A stretch of 64,000 nucleotides of DNA from Psychrobacter glacincola (GTDB lineage: Bacteria; Pseudomonadota; Gammaproteobacteria; Pseudomonadales; Moraxellaceae), in the NCBI RefSeq assembly GCF_904846215.1, contig NZ_CAJGZK010000004.1:62001-126000 (forward strand). The letters are read 5' to 3'. The notes beneath the pieces are model-generated. The model did no database searches and was not told the origin of the DNA. It saw only the letters and a program-made list of their open reading frames with translations. Made by a program: the position numbers and the translations under genes. Positions 17,175 to 25,059 of this stretch are shown piece after piece. Positions within the stretch are counted from its first letter, which is position 1. Every line of letters begins with the position of its first letter.

Positions 17175-18935
17175 TTAGTTGATAGTAATCTCTTCTGTTG
17201 GATAACGGTAGTTACGCTCATCTTTATTTTTGAGTAAGGCAATAAAAATTGTCAGCATACTAACGCGCCCAACGAACATAATGACTGAGACCACAATTTT
17301 GCTAAAAGTGGACAGCTCAGTGGTCAGATTTAAGCTTAAGCCCACCGTGCTATAAGCTGAAAAACACTCAAATATCACTTTAATCAAATCAAGCTCAGGC
17401 TGATCATAACTGATCAAAGTCACACCAAAGCCAATGACCAATAAGGACAGCCACATAATAGAGAACGCCCGACGAATAGAGTTATCTGCAATTTCTCGTT
17501 TGAACACTTCAATCCTTGTCTGTCCACGCGCCAAACTAAACGTATTTAGCACAGCAATGGCAAAAGTGCTGGTCTTAATACCACCACCAGTGGAGTTTGG
17601 AGATGCTCCAATCCACATCAAAAAAATGGTCAGCATGATGGTTGGAAAAGCCAAGTCAGTCAGGTCGATATTATTAAAGCCTGCGGTCCGCGGTGTCGCA
17701 GCAGTAAAAAAACCCGCTATCAGCTTGCCATACCAGCTGCTGTGCTCAGCCAACACACCATGGTATTCAAACATCATAACCCCAATAAGCCCTACTAACA
17801 GTAAAGCGCCCGACGTGATCAAAGTAATCCGACTATTAATACTCAGCAGCCATGGCTGGTAGGCATAGCGCTGCCCATCACGACACATCGCTCTTTGCAT
17901 ACTGTAACGCAGATAGCGGAGCAAGTTAACAACAATCAAAAAACCCATACCGCCAAATAAAAAGGTGATACTGATAATCAGCTGTAAAGGATAGTTGAAA
18001 CGTAGTGACTCATCGTATAAACCTGCACTAAAAGTAGAGAATCCAGCATTACAGAATGCCGAAATAGCATGAAACACTGAAAAGAATATACGCTCAAGTA
18101 CGCTCATTCCCGATAAGTCATAAATACTGATATAAATCAGGATTGCTGCCAGTGCCTCGATACCAAAGGTGACATATAAAATAGACTTTAAGGTTGTTAC
18201 CATATCGCCCATACGTGACGAGTAAGTCATCTCACTGATACTAAGCTGGGTCTCATAACTGATGCCCCCTTTAAAAAAGTAGCTAAAATAAGTCACAAAA
18301 GTTAGGATGCCAAGACCGCCAATTTGGATGAGACCTATAATAATCACTTGACCAAAGGTCGTAAAATGGGTTGCGGTATCGACGACAATGAGCCCCGTTA
18401 CACAGACGGCGCTGGTGGCAGTGAATAATGCGTCTATAAAGGAGATGGGTTGATTCGTAGCATTTGGCATCATTAGCAACAATGATCCGATTAATATCAC
18501 CGATAAAAAACTTAAGATGAAAATTTGACCGGGGTTCAAAAAACCTCGGTTGAGACTGAAGTTGTTGTCCGATATTTCGCGGATGAACGTGACCAGTACG
18601 GCAATCTTGATAGCAATAAAGCCATCAGCGGGCGCAGACAACCCAGATTGAAACAATTCAGTAAAATGCAGGACGAGCAAGACTAAGATTGCAATGCTGA
18701 TCAGCAAATCAAAAACAACCACCTTATTGACCGTCAGACGTACTTTTGGACGCGTATAACGTCTTACTGTATTAACAAAACTGAGTAAAATGATACTCAT
18801 ATAAAACAGATGAAACAGTTGTTGTAGCCATACTGACAATTCAAAACCACTGTCAATTAAGGCGACACCGACACCAATAAGGCTAATTACAACGATAAAT
18901 TTATTCAATAACCGATACGGTATGGTCACGTACAT
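17175..18935 (-). CDS. ktrB: KtrB-like potassium uptake channel subunit
   Basis: 586 residues. The four selectivity-filter repeats of the Trk/Ktr/HKT family are visible: SAVCVTGL (about 172-179), FCNAGFSTF (about 291-299), PRTAGFNNID (about 417-426) and YSTVGLSL (about 535-542). About 130 N-terminal residues form additional membrane helices not found in the classic 450-residue KtrB; such extended forms exist in some phyla. It mediates Na+-dependent K+ entry with KtrA. Ribosome binding site weak. Confidence 0.92.
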   Translation of the reverse strand: MYVTIPYRLLNKFIVVISLIGVGVALIDSGFELSVWLQQLFHLFYMSIILLSFVNTVRRYTRPKVRLTVNKVVVFDLLISIAILVLLVLHFTELFQSGLSAPADGFIAIKIAVLVTFIREISDNNFSLNRGFLNPGQIFILSFLSVILIGSLLLMMPNATNQPISFIDALFTATSAVCVTGLIVVDTATHFTTFGQVIIIGLIQIGGLGILTFVTYFSYFFKGGISYETQLSISEMTYSSRMGDMVTTLKSILYVTFGIEALAAILIYISIYDLSGMSVLERIFFSVFHAISAFCNAGFSTFSAGLYDESLRFNYPLQLIISITFLFGGMGFLIVVNLLRYLRYSMQRAMCRDGQRYAYQPWLLSINSRITLITSGALLLVGLIGVMMFEYHGVLAEHSSWYGKLIAGFFTAATPRTAGFNNIDLTDLAFPTIMLTIFLMWIGASPNSTGGGIKTSTFAIAVLNTFSLARGQTRIEVFKREIADNSIRRAFSIMWLSLLVIGFGVTLISYDQPELDLIKVIFECFSAYSTVGLSLNLTTELSTFSKIVVSVIMFVGRVSMLTIFIALLKNKDERNYRYPTEEITIN

Positions 18936-19120
18936 AGCCTAGATCCAGAAAAGGAATAACCAGAATACTTATACTCCTTTTTTTCGGCAGATACTAAGCG
19001 GGGCGTTAGATAATTGTAACCAGTTATGTGTTCTGGCAGCACTCAATAAAGTGCGCAATATGCTTAGTTGACGAGTGTTTGTTTTAGCAAGTTTATCTCT
19101 ACTGTTTTTCCAGCAAAGCA

Positions 19121-19159
19121 CCTATGTTCAAAAGCACTATCTATTGTAAAGCATTAACA
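19121..19159 (+). other. Degenerate copy of the LysR gene 3' end
   Basis: 39 bp match positions 8780-8818 at 34 sites, including the last codons (TYVQ-HYLL), the stop and about 9 bp after it. There is no LysR ORF upstream. It lies in the divergent gap between ktrB and the cysteine-rich gene, and looks like a decayed gene remnant or a copied fragment. Confidence 0.55.
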
Positions 19160-19226
19160 ATAAAACCACTGATTGCTATATGGATTATTGCCAGACTGAA
19201 TAAACGATCAAGGACGAGGATGCATT

Positions 19227-19379
19227 ATGAAAACGACTTTTAAAGATAGCGTACATTCATTGATACCGACGGTACATTATAATACTGGCTGTACCTGCCC
19301 AAAGTGTGGCTGCAGCGCCCCATCAACTTGTGATAAATGTGATCGATGTTCGAAATGCTGTGAGTGTGGTGAAAAGTAA
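19227..19379 (+). CDS. Cysteine-rich 50-residue protein, metallothionein-like
   Basis: The ATG at 19227 is preceded by GAGGA at 8 nt and followed by 50 codons and TAA. The C-terminal 30 residues hold ten cysteines in the pattern CxCxxCxC-x5-CxxCxxCxxCCxC (CTCPKCGC, then CDKCDRCSKCCECGEK). This density with no aromatic residue in that part fits a metal-thiolate protein. The N-terminal 20 residues are ordinary. It lies next to DUF305 and DUF411 genes of the copper-handling type. It is shorter than typical bacterial SmtA metallothioneins and the cysteine spacing differs, so assignment to that family is uncertain. Confidence 0.75.
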   Translation: MKTTFKDSVHSLIPTVHYNTGCTCPKCGCSAPSTCDKCDRCSKCCECGEK

Positions 19380-19440
19380 TAAGCGTTATCACTTTAAACT
19401 TTACGGTCTGTCTATAGCCATACAGTACCAATGATAATTA

Positions 19441-19480
19441 AAAAGCAGCACTCTAGGAATCTATTCTAGAATGCTGCTTT
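19441..19480. terminator. Bidirectional intrinsic terminator
   Basis: AAAAGCAGCACTCTAG pairs with CTAGAATGCTGCTTTT around a 9-nt loop, with A and T runs on either side. It separates the cysteine-rich gene (plus) from the DUF305 gene (minus). Confidence 0.9.
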
Positions 19481-19571
19481 TGTATGTTTCAAATTGACAA
19501 AACACTTGTTAAATAAAGGTTCTAAAATTTATTATCTTAAGGTTGAAGGTTTAAATTTATGATGACCATAT

Positions 19572-20312
19572 CTAACCTTTATTTGCTGCAATCCAGCTCT
19601 TCATCTGCTCAATTTCAGGCTGCTGTGCATCGATAATTTCTTGCGCCAGTGTACGCATCTCAGAATTTTTACCATATTTAAGCTGCGTTTCTGCCATATC
19701 GACTGCCCCAGTATGATGAAGTAACATGCCACGAGCAAAAGCCATATCTGGTATTGGATCGGCAATGGCTGCCATCATGTCACCATGCATCGCATCCATA
19801 CCCTTAGCATAAGCTTGCTGCATGGCTTTGGTATCCGCTGTTGGCGTTTTGGCATCAGGATTGTTGGCGAACCATGCCTTCATCTGCTCAATCTCAGACT
19901 GCTGGGCGTCGATGATTTCTTGCGCCAGCTTACGCATCTCTGCATCGGTGCCGTATTTTAGCTCAATCTCTGCCATATCTACCGCGCCAATATGATGAGC
20001 AAGCATGCCCTGAGCAAATGCCGCATCTGGATCGTTATAATCCATACCAATCATATCTTCATTCATTTTAGTCATTGAGTCAGTGTATTCTTTGAGCATA
20101 GCCGTCATTGGTGTTCCGTCTGCTACCATAGCGCCTGCACTCATGTCATGAACTGCATGCGGGTCCGCTGCAGCAGTATTTTCTTGTACGGTTTCTTGCG
20201 ATGCTGCATTTTCTGTGGCGGTCAAGTCAACCTTATCATTGGTTGGTTGACAGGCGCTTAGTGCCAATAAGACACTGGTAGCGAGAACAAAGGTACTTAA
20301 TTTATTATTCAT
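19572..20312 (-). CDS. DUF305 lipoprotein with two DUF305 repeats
   Basis: 246 residues. A lipoprotein signal ends LLALSAC (Cys about 21). Two DUF305 four-helix units follow, each with the family motif: GMLAHHIGAVDMAEIELKYG (about 102-121) and GMLLHHTGAVDMAETQLKYG (about 192-211), and the same MRxLAQEIIDAQQxEIEQM tail. The Met/His-rich helices suit copper binding in the periplasm. Ribosome binding site AAGGCGG. It is 59 bp downstream of the DUF411 gene and probably cotranscribed with it. Confidence 0.93.
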   Translation of the reverse strand: MNNKLSTFVLATSVLLALSACQPTNDKVDLTATENAASQETVQENTAAADPHAVHDMSAGAMVADGTPMTAMLKEYTDSMTKMNEDMIGMDYNDPDAAFAQGMLAHHIGAVDMAEIELKYGTDAEMRKLAQEIIDAQQSEIEQMKAWFANNPDAKTPTADTKAMQQAYAKGMDAMHGDMMAAIADPIPDMAFARGMLLHHTGAVDMAETQLKYGKNSEMRTLAQEIIDAQQPEIEQMKSWIAANKG

Positions 20313-20371
20313 GGTACCGCCTTGGCTGATAACGATTTAATTTAGGTATTACAAAGCAAAAAAGCGCCAAC

Positions 20372-21031
20372 TTATAGCTGTTGCTCGGTTGAGACAATAT
20401 CAGCATAGACCTCAGTAGTGCCGTCTTTATTAAGCTGCATAATCTGATAAGGGGCAAATTTGTTTTGATACTCCATACCTGGGCTACCAACTGGCATACC
20501 GGGTACCGCAAGACCCAGTGCTTGTACGGGTGGGTTTTCTAAAAACTGCGCCACATATTTCGATGGTACATGACCTTCAAAGACGTAACCGTCGGTTGTG
20601 ACCGCAGTATGGCAAGAGCGCATCTCAGCGGGTACGCCGTAACGCTCTTTAAATACTGCCAAATCCGTAACATCTTGCGCAGTAGCGCTCAGACCATTAT
20701 CTTCTGCATGGCTTATCCAGTCTTTACAGCAGCCGCAATTGGCATCTTTGTAGACCGTTGCTGAGACGTTCTTTAATAGGTCTGGATTGCTAGCTGTTGT
20801 CGATATGAGCGGTGCCGTTTGAGCGTTTGACTCAGCAACGTTTGATTCAGCGACATTTGCTGTGACCGCCGTGCCTTTGTCATTTTGTAAGGAGCTTGCA
20901 GCAGACGCGCTGGCGTCAGGTTGACTACAGGCGAATAAGGTTGATAGAGCAGCCAAGCACACTGCACTTTGCAAGAGTTTATAAGACTGACGTTTAAAAG
21001 TAGGGCTAGACTCGGATGTAAAGGCATTCAT
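20372..21031 (-). CDS. DUF411 periplasmic metal-binding lipoprotein
   Basis: 219 residues. An N-terminal signal ends STLFACS (lipobox-like, Cys about 35), followed by a Ser/Ala-rich linker. The DUF411 domain (about 88-212) has the thioredoxin-like motif DANCGCCKDW, then RSCHTAV and GHVPSK, and ends AVPGMPVGSPGME. Members are found in copper and other metal resistance loci and probably bind or pass metal in the periplasm. Ribosome binding site weak. Confidence 0.92.
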   Translation of the reverse strand: MNAFTSESSPTFKRQSYKLLQSAVCLAALSTLFACSQPDASASAASSLQNDKGTAVTANVAESNVAESNAQTAPLISTTASNPDLLKNVSATVYKDANCGCCKDWISHAEDNGLSATAQDVTDLAVFKERYGVPAEMRSCHTAVTTDGYVFEGHVPSKYVAQFLENPPVQALGLAVPGMPVGSPGMEYQNKFAPYQIMQLNKDGTTEVYADIVSTEQQL

Positions 21032-21188
21032 AATGCAATCTCATGTATTTTTTGTATTATACCAAAGAACACTTATACTCAATCAAGACAGTCAGTCGCT
21101 TAATACCCTGACATTAACAAAATATGACATTCAGATAACAATGCGGGCACGTTGGCATATCATTAACTTTAGCCTAATATCAAACAAC

Positions 21189-22136
21189 CTAACTTACTGA
21201 CCCTCTCTCTGCCCTCAACATCTTTACGCCACCATAGCTGACCAACATCACCCCAAGTCCGATTAATGAAGCACCTAAGATTAGCCCTTCTGGTGGACTT
21301 TCATTTTGTAAAAAAATAGCTATTGGCACACCGACTACTGCCCCCACTGCCCCTAATAAGCTCAGCAGCACAGGACCTCCTGTTTTTTGTAGTAAAAACA
21401 ACAGTAAAAACTGCGCAGCAAACACAAATGCTTGTAGCACAATTAAACCAAGTGGTAAAAGCGCTGTCATCGGGACCGCTAAAGAGTAATGAGGAACGAT
21501 ACTGACCAGAGCCAGTAACCCTGACGCCGCAATCAGCATACCAGGCGCAAGCGCACTAGCAGAGAGATTGGCTGGCCAATATAGCGTCCGATAAATATTA
21601 CCAATGGCAAGCAAAACAGGACCACAAAGCGTCAAGACGATCCAAAATACACTGGCATCTGGCGCAGAAAACTTACGCGCTGCCAATACGCCCGCTCCCG
21701 CAAGTGCCGCGACCACGCCAAGCGCTCGGAGCTTAGTAAATGGCTCTATACGCAACACGATTGCGGCAAGGTAAGTAAGCAGCGGCGGCAAGGAGATAAT
21801 CAAAGCGACAAAACTTGCGCCAACGTGTGGAATCGCTGAGAAAAATATTAAATTGGAACCTGCAACACTGACCAATGCTGCAACAAAATAATAGCTGAGG
21901 ATAGGTTTGTTTAAAGGCGGTAGCTCACGACGCAGCAGCGCATAGATAGATAAAATAACGGCGGCACCGGTAATGGACCAAAACAGAAATGCCAGTGGCG
22001 TCAGACCAATCTCGCCTGCATATTTTGCCAAATTGGTAGAGATGCCGATTAGAGCGCCGCCAGCGAGCAGACAAAGCAGAGGAATGAGCCATGCTTGCCT
22101 TTTACTCAAAGTCCCTTGTTGCGCTGACGCCGCCAT
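21189..22136 (-). CDS. EamA/DMT-family transporter
   Basis: 315 residues with about ten hydrophobic helices in two homologous halves, the layout of drug/metabolite (EamA) transporters. SITGAAVILSIYALLRREL and PPLLTYLAAIVLRIEPFTKL (about 98-117) are typical of the first EamA unit. The substrate cannot be told from sequence. Ribosome binding site AGGATAGG. Monocistronic by appearance. Confidence 0.88.
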   Translation of the reverse strand: MAASAQQGTLSKRQAWLIPLLCLLAGGALIGISTNLAKYAGEIGLTPLAFLFWSITGAAVILSIYALLRRELPPLNKPILSYYFVAALVSVAGSNLIFFSAIPHVGASFVALIISLPPLLTYLAAIVLRIEPFTKLRALGVVAALAGAGVLAARKFSAPDASVFWIVLTLCGPVLLAIGNIYRTLYWPANLSASALAPGMLIAASGLLALVSIVPHYSLAVPMTALLPLGLIVLQAFVFAAQFLLLFLLQKTGGPVLLSLLGAVGAVVGVPIAIFLQNESPPEGLILGASLIGLGVMLVSYGGVKMLRAERGSVS

Positions 22137-22177
22137 AGCCTATCCTACTCATCCATTATTATGCCAACCACGATAAA

Positions 22178-22666
22178 TTAGCACTCGTGCCATTGCAACC
22201 ACAAACGCGTATCCAGCTCCAACTGATGATAATCAGGCTCCATATGACAGCACAGCTGATAGAATGCTTTGTTATGCTCCTGCTCTTTGAAGTGCGCCAA
22301 TTCATGGACGACAATCATCCGCAAAAACTCAGGCGGTGCCTCTTTGAATAAGCTTGCAACCGTAATACTATTATGCGCTTTAAGCTTACTCCCTTGCACG
22401 CGAGACTGATAAGTATGAATGCCCAGCGCATGTTTGAGCACCGTGAGCTTCCTATTATAAGTCACTTGGGTCAGCGAATTGCTTTTGCGCATGTACTGAT
22501 TTTTTATGTCATTAATATAATGGTACAACGCTTTGTCGTTTTGGATTTGGTGTCTCTGGGGATAGTTTTTGTCCAAATAATCGCCCAGTTTGCCGCTGCT
22601 AATTAACGTGGCAGCTTGGCTTTGAATCTGCTCCGAATAATGAGCAATATATTTTAAGGTGGTCAC
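22178..22666 (-). CDS. YgjP-like zinc metallopeptidase domain protein
   Basis: 162 residues starting at a GTG with AAAGGA upstream. The zinc site VVHELAHFKEQEHNKAFY (about 122-139) is HExxH with the downstream H of EHNKAF, the pattern of YgjP/M48-like metal-dependent hydrolases. There is no signal or membrane helix. The cellular substrate is not known. Confidence 0.88.
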   Translation of the reverse strand: MTTLKYIAHYSEQIQSQAATLISSGKLGDYLDKNYPQRHQIQNDKALYHYINDIKNQYMRKSNSLTQVTYNRKLTVLKHALGIHTYQSRVQGSKLKAHNSITVASLFKEAPPEFLRMIVVHELAHFKEQEHNKAFYQLCCHMEPDYHQLELDTRLWLQWHEC

Positions 22667-22753
22667 CGCTTTTGTCCTTTATCTTTATGCGCCATATTTT
22701 TGTCTATCAATTATACGGTAAGGATAGCTTTTTGCTTTAATAGTTTGCTCAAA

Positions 22754-22891
22754 TATAGTCAATGAAAAGTAATATCGACACATTATGTACTGCTGGTTTC
22801 AATTTTTCTTGCTTGCTGTGCCTACGCAGACAGAGGCTGCAAAAAATTTGTACCAGCAGTACCGTAGCGTTTTTAGAGTATTTTGACTATA
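22754..22891. repeat. Dispersed hairpin element, copy 4 (type B)
   Basis: 138 bp from TATAGT to ACTATA. Perfect 10-bp arms TACTGCTGGT and ACCAGCAGTA surround the core CTTGCTTGCTGTGCCTACGC / AGACAGAGGCTGC. It lies in a 450-bp gap between the YgjP-like gene and tRNA-Asn; the rest of the gap shows no gene. Confidence 0.93.
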
Positions 22892-23116
22892 GATAGTGGT
22901 TATTCTATTATTGAGTCATGCTAGCTGTTATTAAAGTAGACAATATAATGGTGTTATGGTTGTTATTTGGATAATTATGATTAGATTCATAATTAATCTC
23001 ATAATAAGGTTGACAGCCTATGACTACTTGGCTAAAATGTGCCCCACATAACGCAAACAAGATAAGCAATTAGGTCTCTTAAAGCCTTTTTAGAACTTGT
23101 GGTTATTACCAATTAT

Positions 23117-23192
23117 TCTCCAATAGCTCAGTTGGTAGAGCAACGGACTGTTAATCCGTGTGTCCCTGGTTCGAGCCCAGGTTGGAGAGCCA
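23117..23192 (+). tRNA. tRNA-Asn (GTT)
   Basis: Acceptor TCTCCAA pairs with TTGGAGA. The D-loop is AGCTCAGTTGGTAGAGCA, the anticodon loop CTGTTAA has GTT, and the T-loop is GGTTCGAGCCC. CCA is encoded at 23190-23192. Confidence 0.97.
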
Positions 23193-23198
23193 TATACG

Positions 23199-23236
23199 AA
23201 AAAACCTTCATCACTTATTTGATGGAGGTTTTTTTA
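23199..23236 (+). terminator. Intrinsic terminator of tRNA-Asn
   Basis: AAAACCTTCATC - loop - GATGGAGGTTTT followed by a T-run, just after the tRNA. Confidence 0.88.
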
Positions 23237-23383
23237 TGGTTGACGTTTAGAACCCTAGCAATACGGCTATTAATACAGCGCTGGTGTTCTTTTGGGTACT
23301 TTTGTTGTATGGTAAGGGGAGATATGACCAAGTCAGTTTTGCCTGAGTGCTTTATTCCTACTCACTAATAGTAATGGTTTATT

Positions 23384-23713
23384 ATGATACCTACACGTAT
23401 AAAAAATAAGTTCTCTGATTATCCGCAAAAAATCATGCGCCCTGTCAGTATTCGCCTATCTGAAGAGATGATTGAGCTTTTGACGGCGACGGCATCAGAG
23501 CTTGGGTTTAAGCGTATTCAAGGTTTGATTCGACTATATATTCGTCAGGGTCTTGACCGTGATCACCAAGACTATACGCTTGCCTATGATGAGGTTTTTA
23601 TTGAGACGTTACGCAAAAAAGGCGTGAGCCAGCGCATTATTGACGAGGCAATTGTGGTGACTCATAATAATAATATTACCCATTCGTTGTCTGAGCTGCA
23701 AGAAAATAAATAG
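23384..23713 (+). CDS. Ribbon-helix-helix DNA-binding protein
   Basis: 109 residues. MRPVSIRLSEEMIELLTATA (about 19-38) followed by helix LGFKRIQGLIRLYIRQGL has the strand-helix-helix layout of CopG/Arc-type regulators. The C-terminal 50 residues are extra and of unknown function. Ribosome binding site not obvious. There is no partner toxin gene next to it, so it need not be an antitoxin. It sits directly downstream of tRNA-Asn. Confidence 0.75.
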   Translation: MIPTRIKNKFSDYPQKIMRPVSIRLSEEMIELLTATASELGFKRIQGLIRLYIRQGLDRDHQDYTLAYDEVFIETLRKKGVSQRIIDEAIVVTHNNNITHSLSELQENK

Positions 23714-23752
23714 CAGTAGCATTTGAATATTTGTGCGTTTAAGCAGGTAATA

Positions 23753-23788
23753 TTCGAAACCTTAATAAAGTTCGAAACCTTAATAAAG
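23753..23788. repeat. Perfect 18-bp tandem duplication
   Basis: TTCGAAACCTTAATAAAG occurs twice without gap (23753-23770 and 23771-23788), 40 bp after the stop of the RHH gene and directly before its terminator. Confidence 0.95.
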
Positions 23789-23822
23789 ACTGAGTTCACC
23801 TAACGGTGCTCGGTCTTTTTTT
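23786..23822 (+). terminator. Intrinsic terminator of the RHH gene
   Basis: GACTGAG-TT-CACC, loop TAAC, GGTG-CTCGGTC, then seven or more T. Confidence 0.88.
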
Positions 23823-23882
23823 CGATTGATGATACGGCACTCACTTTCATTTGGCGATAAATAAATATACATAATCGTGAGA

Positions 23883-24020
23883 TATAGTCAAAATACTCTA
23901 AAAACGCTACGGTACTGCGGGTATAAATTTTTTGCAGCCTCTGTCTGCGTAGGCACAGCAAGCAAGAAAAATTGATACCCGCATTACATAATTTGTCAAT
24001 ATTACTTTTCACTGACTATA
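23883..24020. repeat. Dispersed hairpin element, copy 5 (type B, reverse)
   Basis: 138 bp from TATAGT to ACTATA. Arms CTGCGGGTAT and ATACCCGCA pair with a base combination different from copy 4. The core is GCAGCCTCTGTCTGCGTAGG / CACAGCAAGCAAG. It lies directly upstream of the lipoprotein gene at 24067. Confidence 0.93.
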
Positions 24021-24066
24021 CAATATATTAAGATAATAATTATCACAGCTCATATGGAGGTATCAG

Positions 24067-24801
24067 ATGATGGGTTTAGATAACCGTTTCAACAAAGTGC
24101 TGTTATTGACTATGAGCTTGGGGCTGTTTCCTGCCCTCTCCGGTTGCGAACAGCCGCAAGTGGATCCTAGCCAGCAAGCCATACCGACCAACTCTGATCA
24201 GTGGCAAAAGACACTGGGCGATACCTTTGAGCGTTTACCTGAAGCAGATAGAAAGCTTCTCAGCCGTTATATGCTACGTATGAAGCTCAGTAGCGCTTAT
24301 GAGTCAGGTGCCATGCCGCGTATTACTATTAAACAAGCTTTGACCCAACAGCGCGAGTATGAGCGTCTACATCCAAACAACCCAACGGGTAAAAAAAGCC
24401 CTATTGTGATCAGTCAACAGATAGAAACTACAAATAACCTAAACTATCCTGTCGACTTACTACCAGTCAAAACCAGCGAGAGTGATAGCTTAAACCAAGT
24501 GAAGCTACAGTTTATACTGTCAAATCATGGCAAAGTGGCTATCGAGAGTTTTCAAGGTACGCTCACGATGCAAGAGAAACGTTTGACCAAAAATAAACGT
24601 TTCAATGTACCATTGACCCAGTTTGAGCCACCTATTGCCCCAGAGCAATCTGGCAGGATAGTCATTGAAAGCAGTATTGAAGACATCAATGTCATGCGAG
24701 CCATTAAAAATAACAAAGGGGTAAACATTGAGATTACTGAAGGTAAAATAATGTTAGCGGGTGGACAAGAAATCGAGTTCGATGAGTTGCTAGAAAAATA
24801 A
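24067..24801 (+). CDS. Uncharacterised lipoprotein
   Basis: 244 residues with GGAG upstream of ATG. A lipoprotein signal peptide ends ALSGC (Cys about 27). The middle is helical (LPEADRKLLSRYMLRMKLSS), and the second half (about 130-240) looks like a beta-sandwich, with LQFILSNHGKVAIESFQGTL and later strands. I do not recognise the family. Probably an envelope protein. Confidence 0.85.
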   Translation: MMGLDNRFNKVLLLTMSLGLFPALSGCEQPQVDPSQQAIPTNSDQWQKTLGDTFERLPEADRKLLSRYMLRMKLSSAYESGAMPRITIKQALTQQREYERLHPNNPTGKKSPIVISQQIETTNNLNYPVDLLPVKTSESDSLNQVKLQFILSNHGKVAIESFQGTLTMQEKRLTKNKRFNVPLTQFEPPIAPEQSGRIVIESSIEDINVMRAIKNNKGVNIEITEGKIMLAGGQEIEFDELLEK

Positions 24802-24835
24802 TACGAAGGTTTTAAAGCGTCTGGAAATATCGTAT

Positions 24836-24874
24836 AAAAAAATCCCCAATCATTACTGATTGGGGATTTTTGAA
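24836..24874. terminator. Bidirectional intrinsic terminator
   Basis: AAAAATCCCCAATCA - loop - TGATTGGGGATTTTT. It serves the lipoprotein gene on plus and the tRNA-Ser on minus. Confidence 0.93.
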
Positions 24875-24876
24875 TT

Positions 24877-24967
24877 TGGCGGAGACGGAGAGATTCGAAC
24901 TCTCGAAGGGCTATTAACCCTTGTCGGTTTTCAAGACCGGTGCATTCAACCGCTCTGCCACGTCTCC
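24877..24967 (-). tRNA. tRNA-Ser (TGA)
   Basis: On the minus strand the acceptor GGAGACG pairs with CGTCTCC, the anticodon loop CTTGAAA has TGA, and there is a long variable arm (about CAAGGGTTAATAGCCCTTCG) as in class II tRNAs. The T-loop is GTTCGAATC and CCA is encoded. Confidence 0.97.
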
Positions 24968-25059
24968 ATTTGTGCATTATTATAGCGATCTGAAATGAGA
25001 ATGCAAGCAGTTATCTCAAAAAAGCTAAATTAATTTCTTAACTGCTTATAATCTCTAGT

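Noticed and set aside
23099..23368. 89-aa plus-strand ORF
   Set aside because: It reads through tRNA-Asn and its terminator; not a protein gene.
24552..24977. 141-aa minus-strand ORF
   Set aside because: It runs through tRNA-Ser and a terminator and is antisense to the lipoprotein gene.
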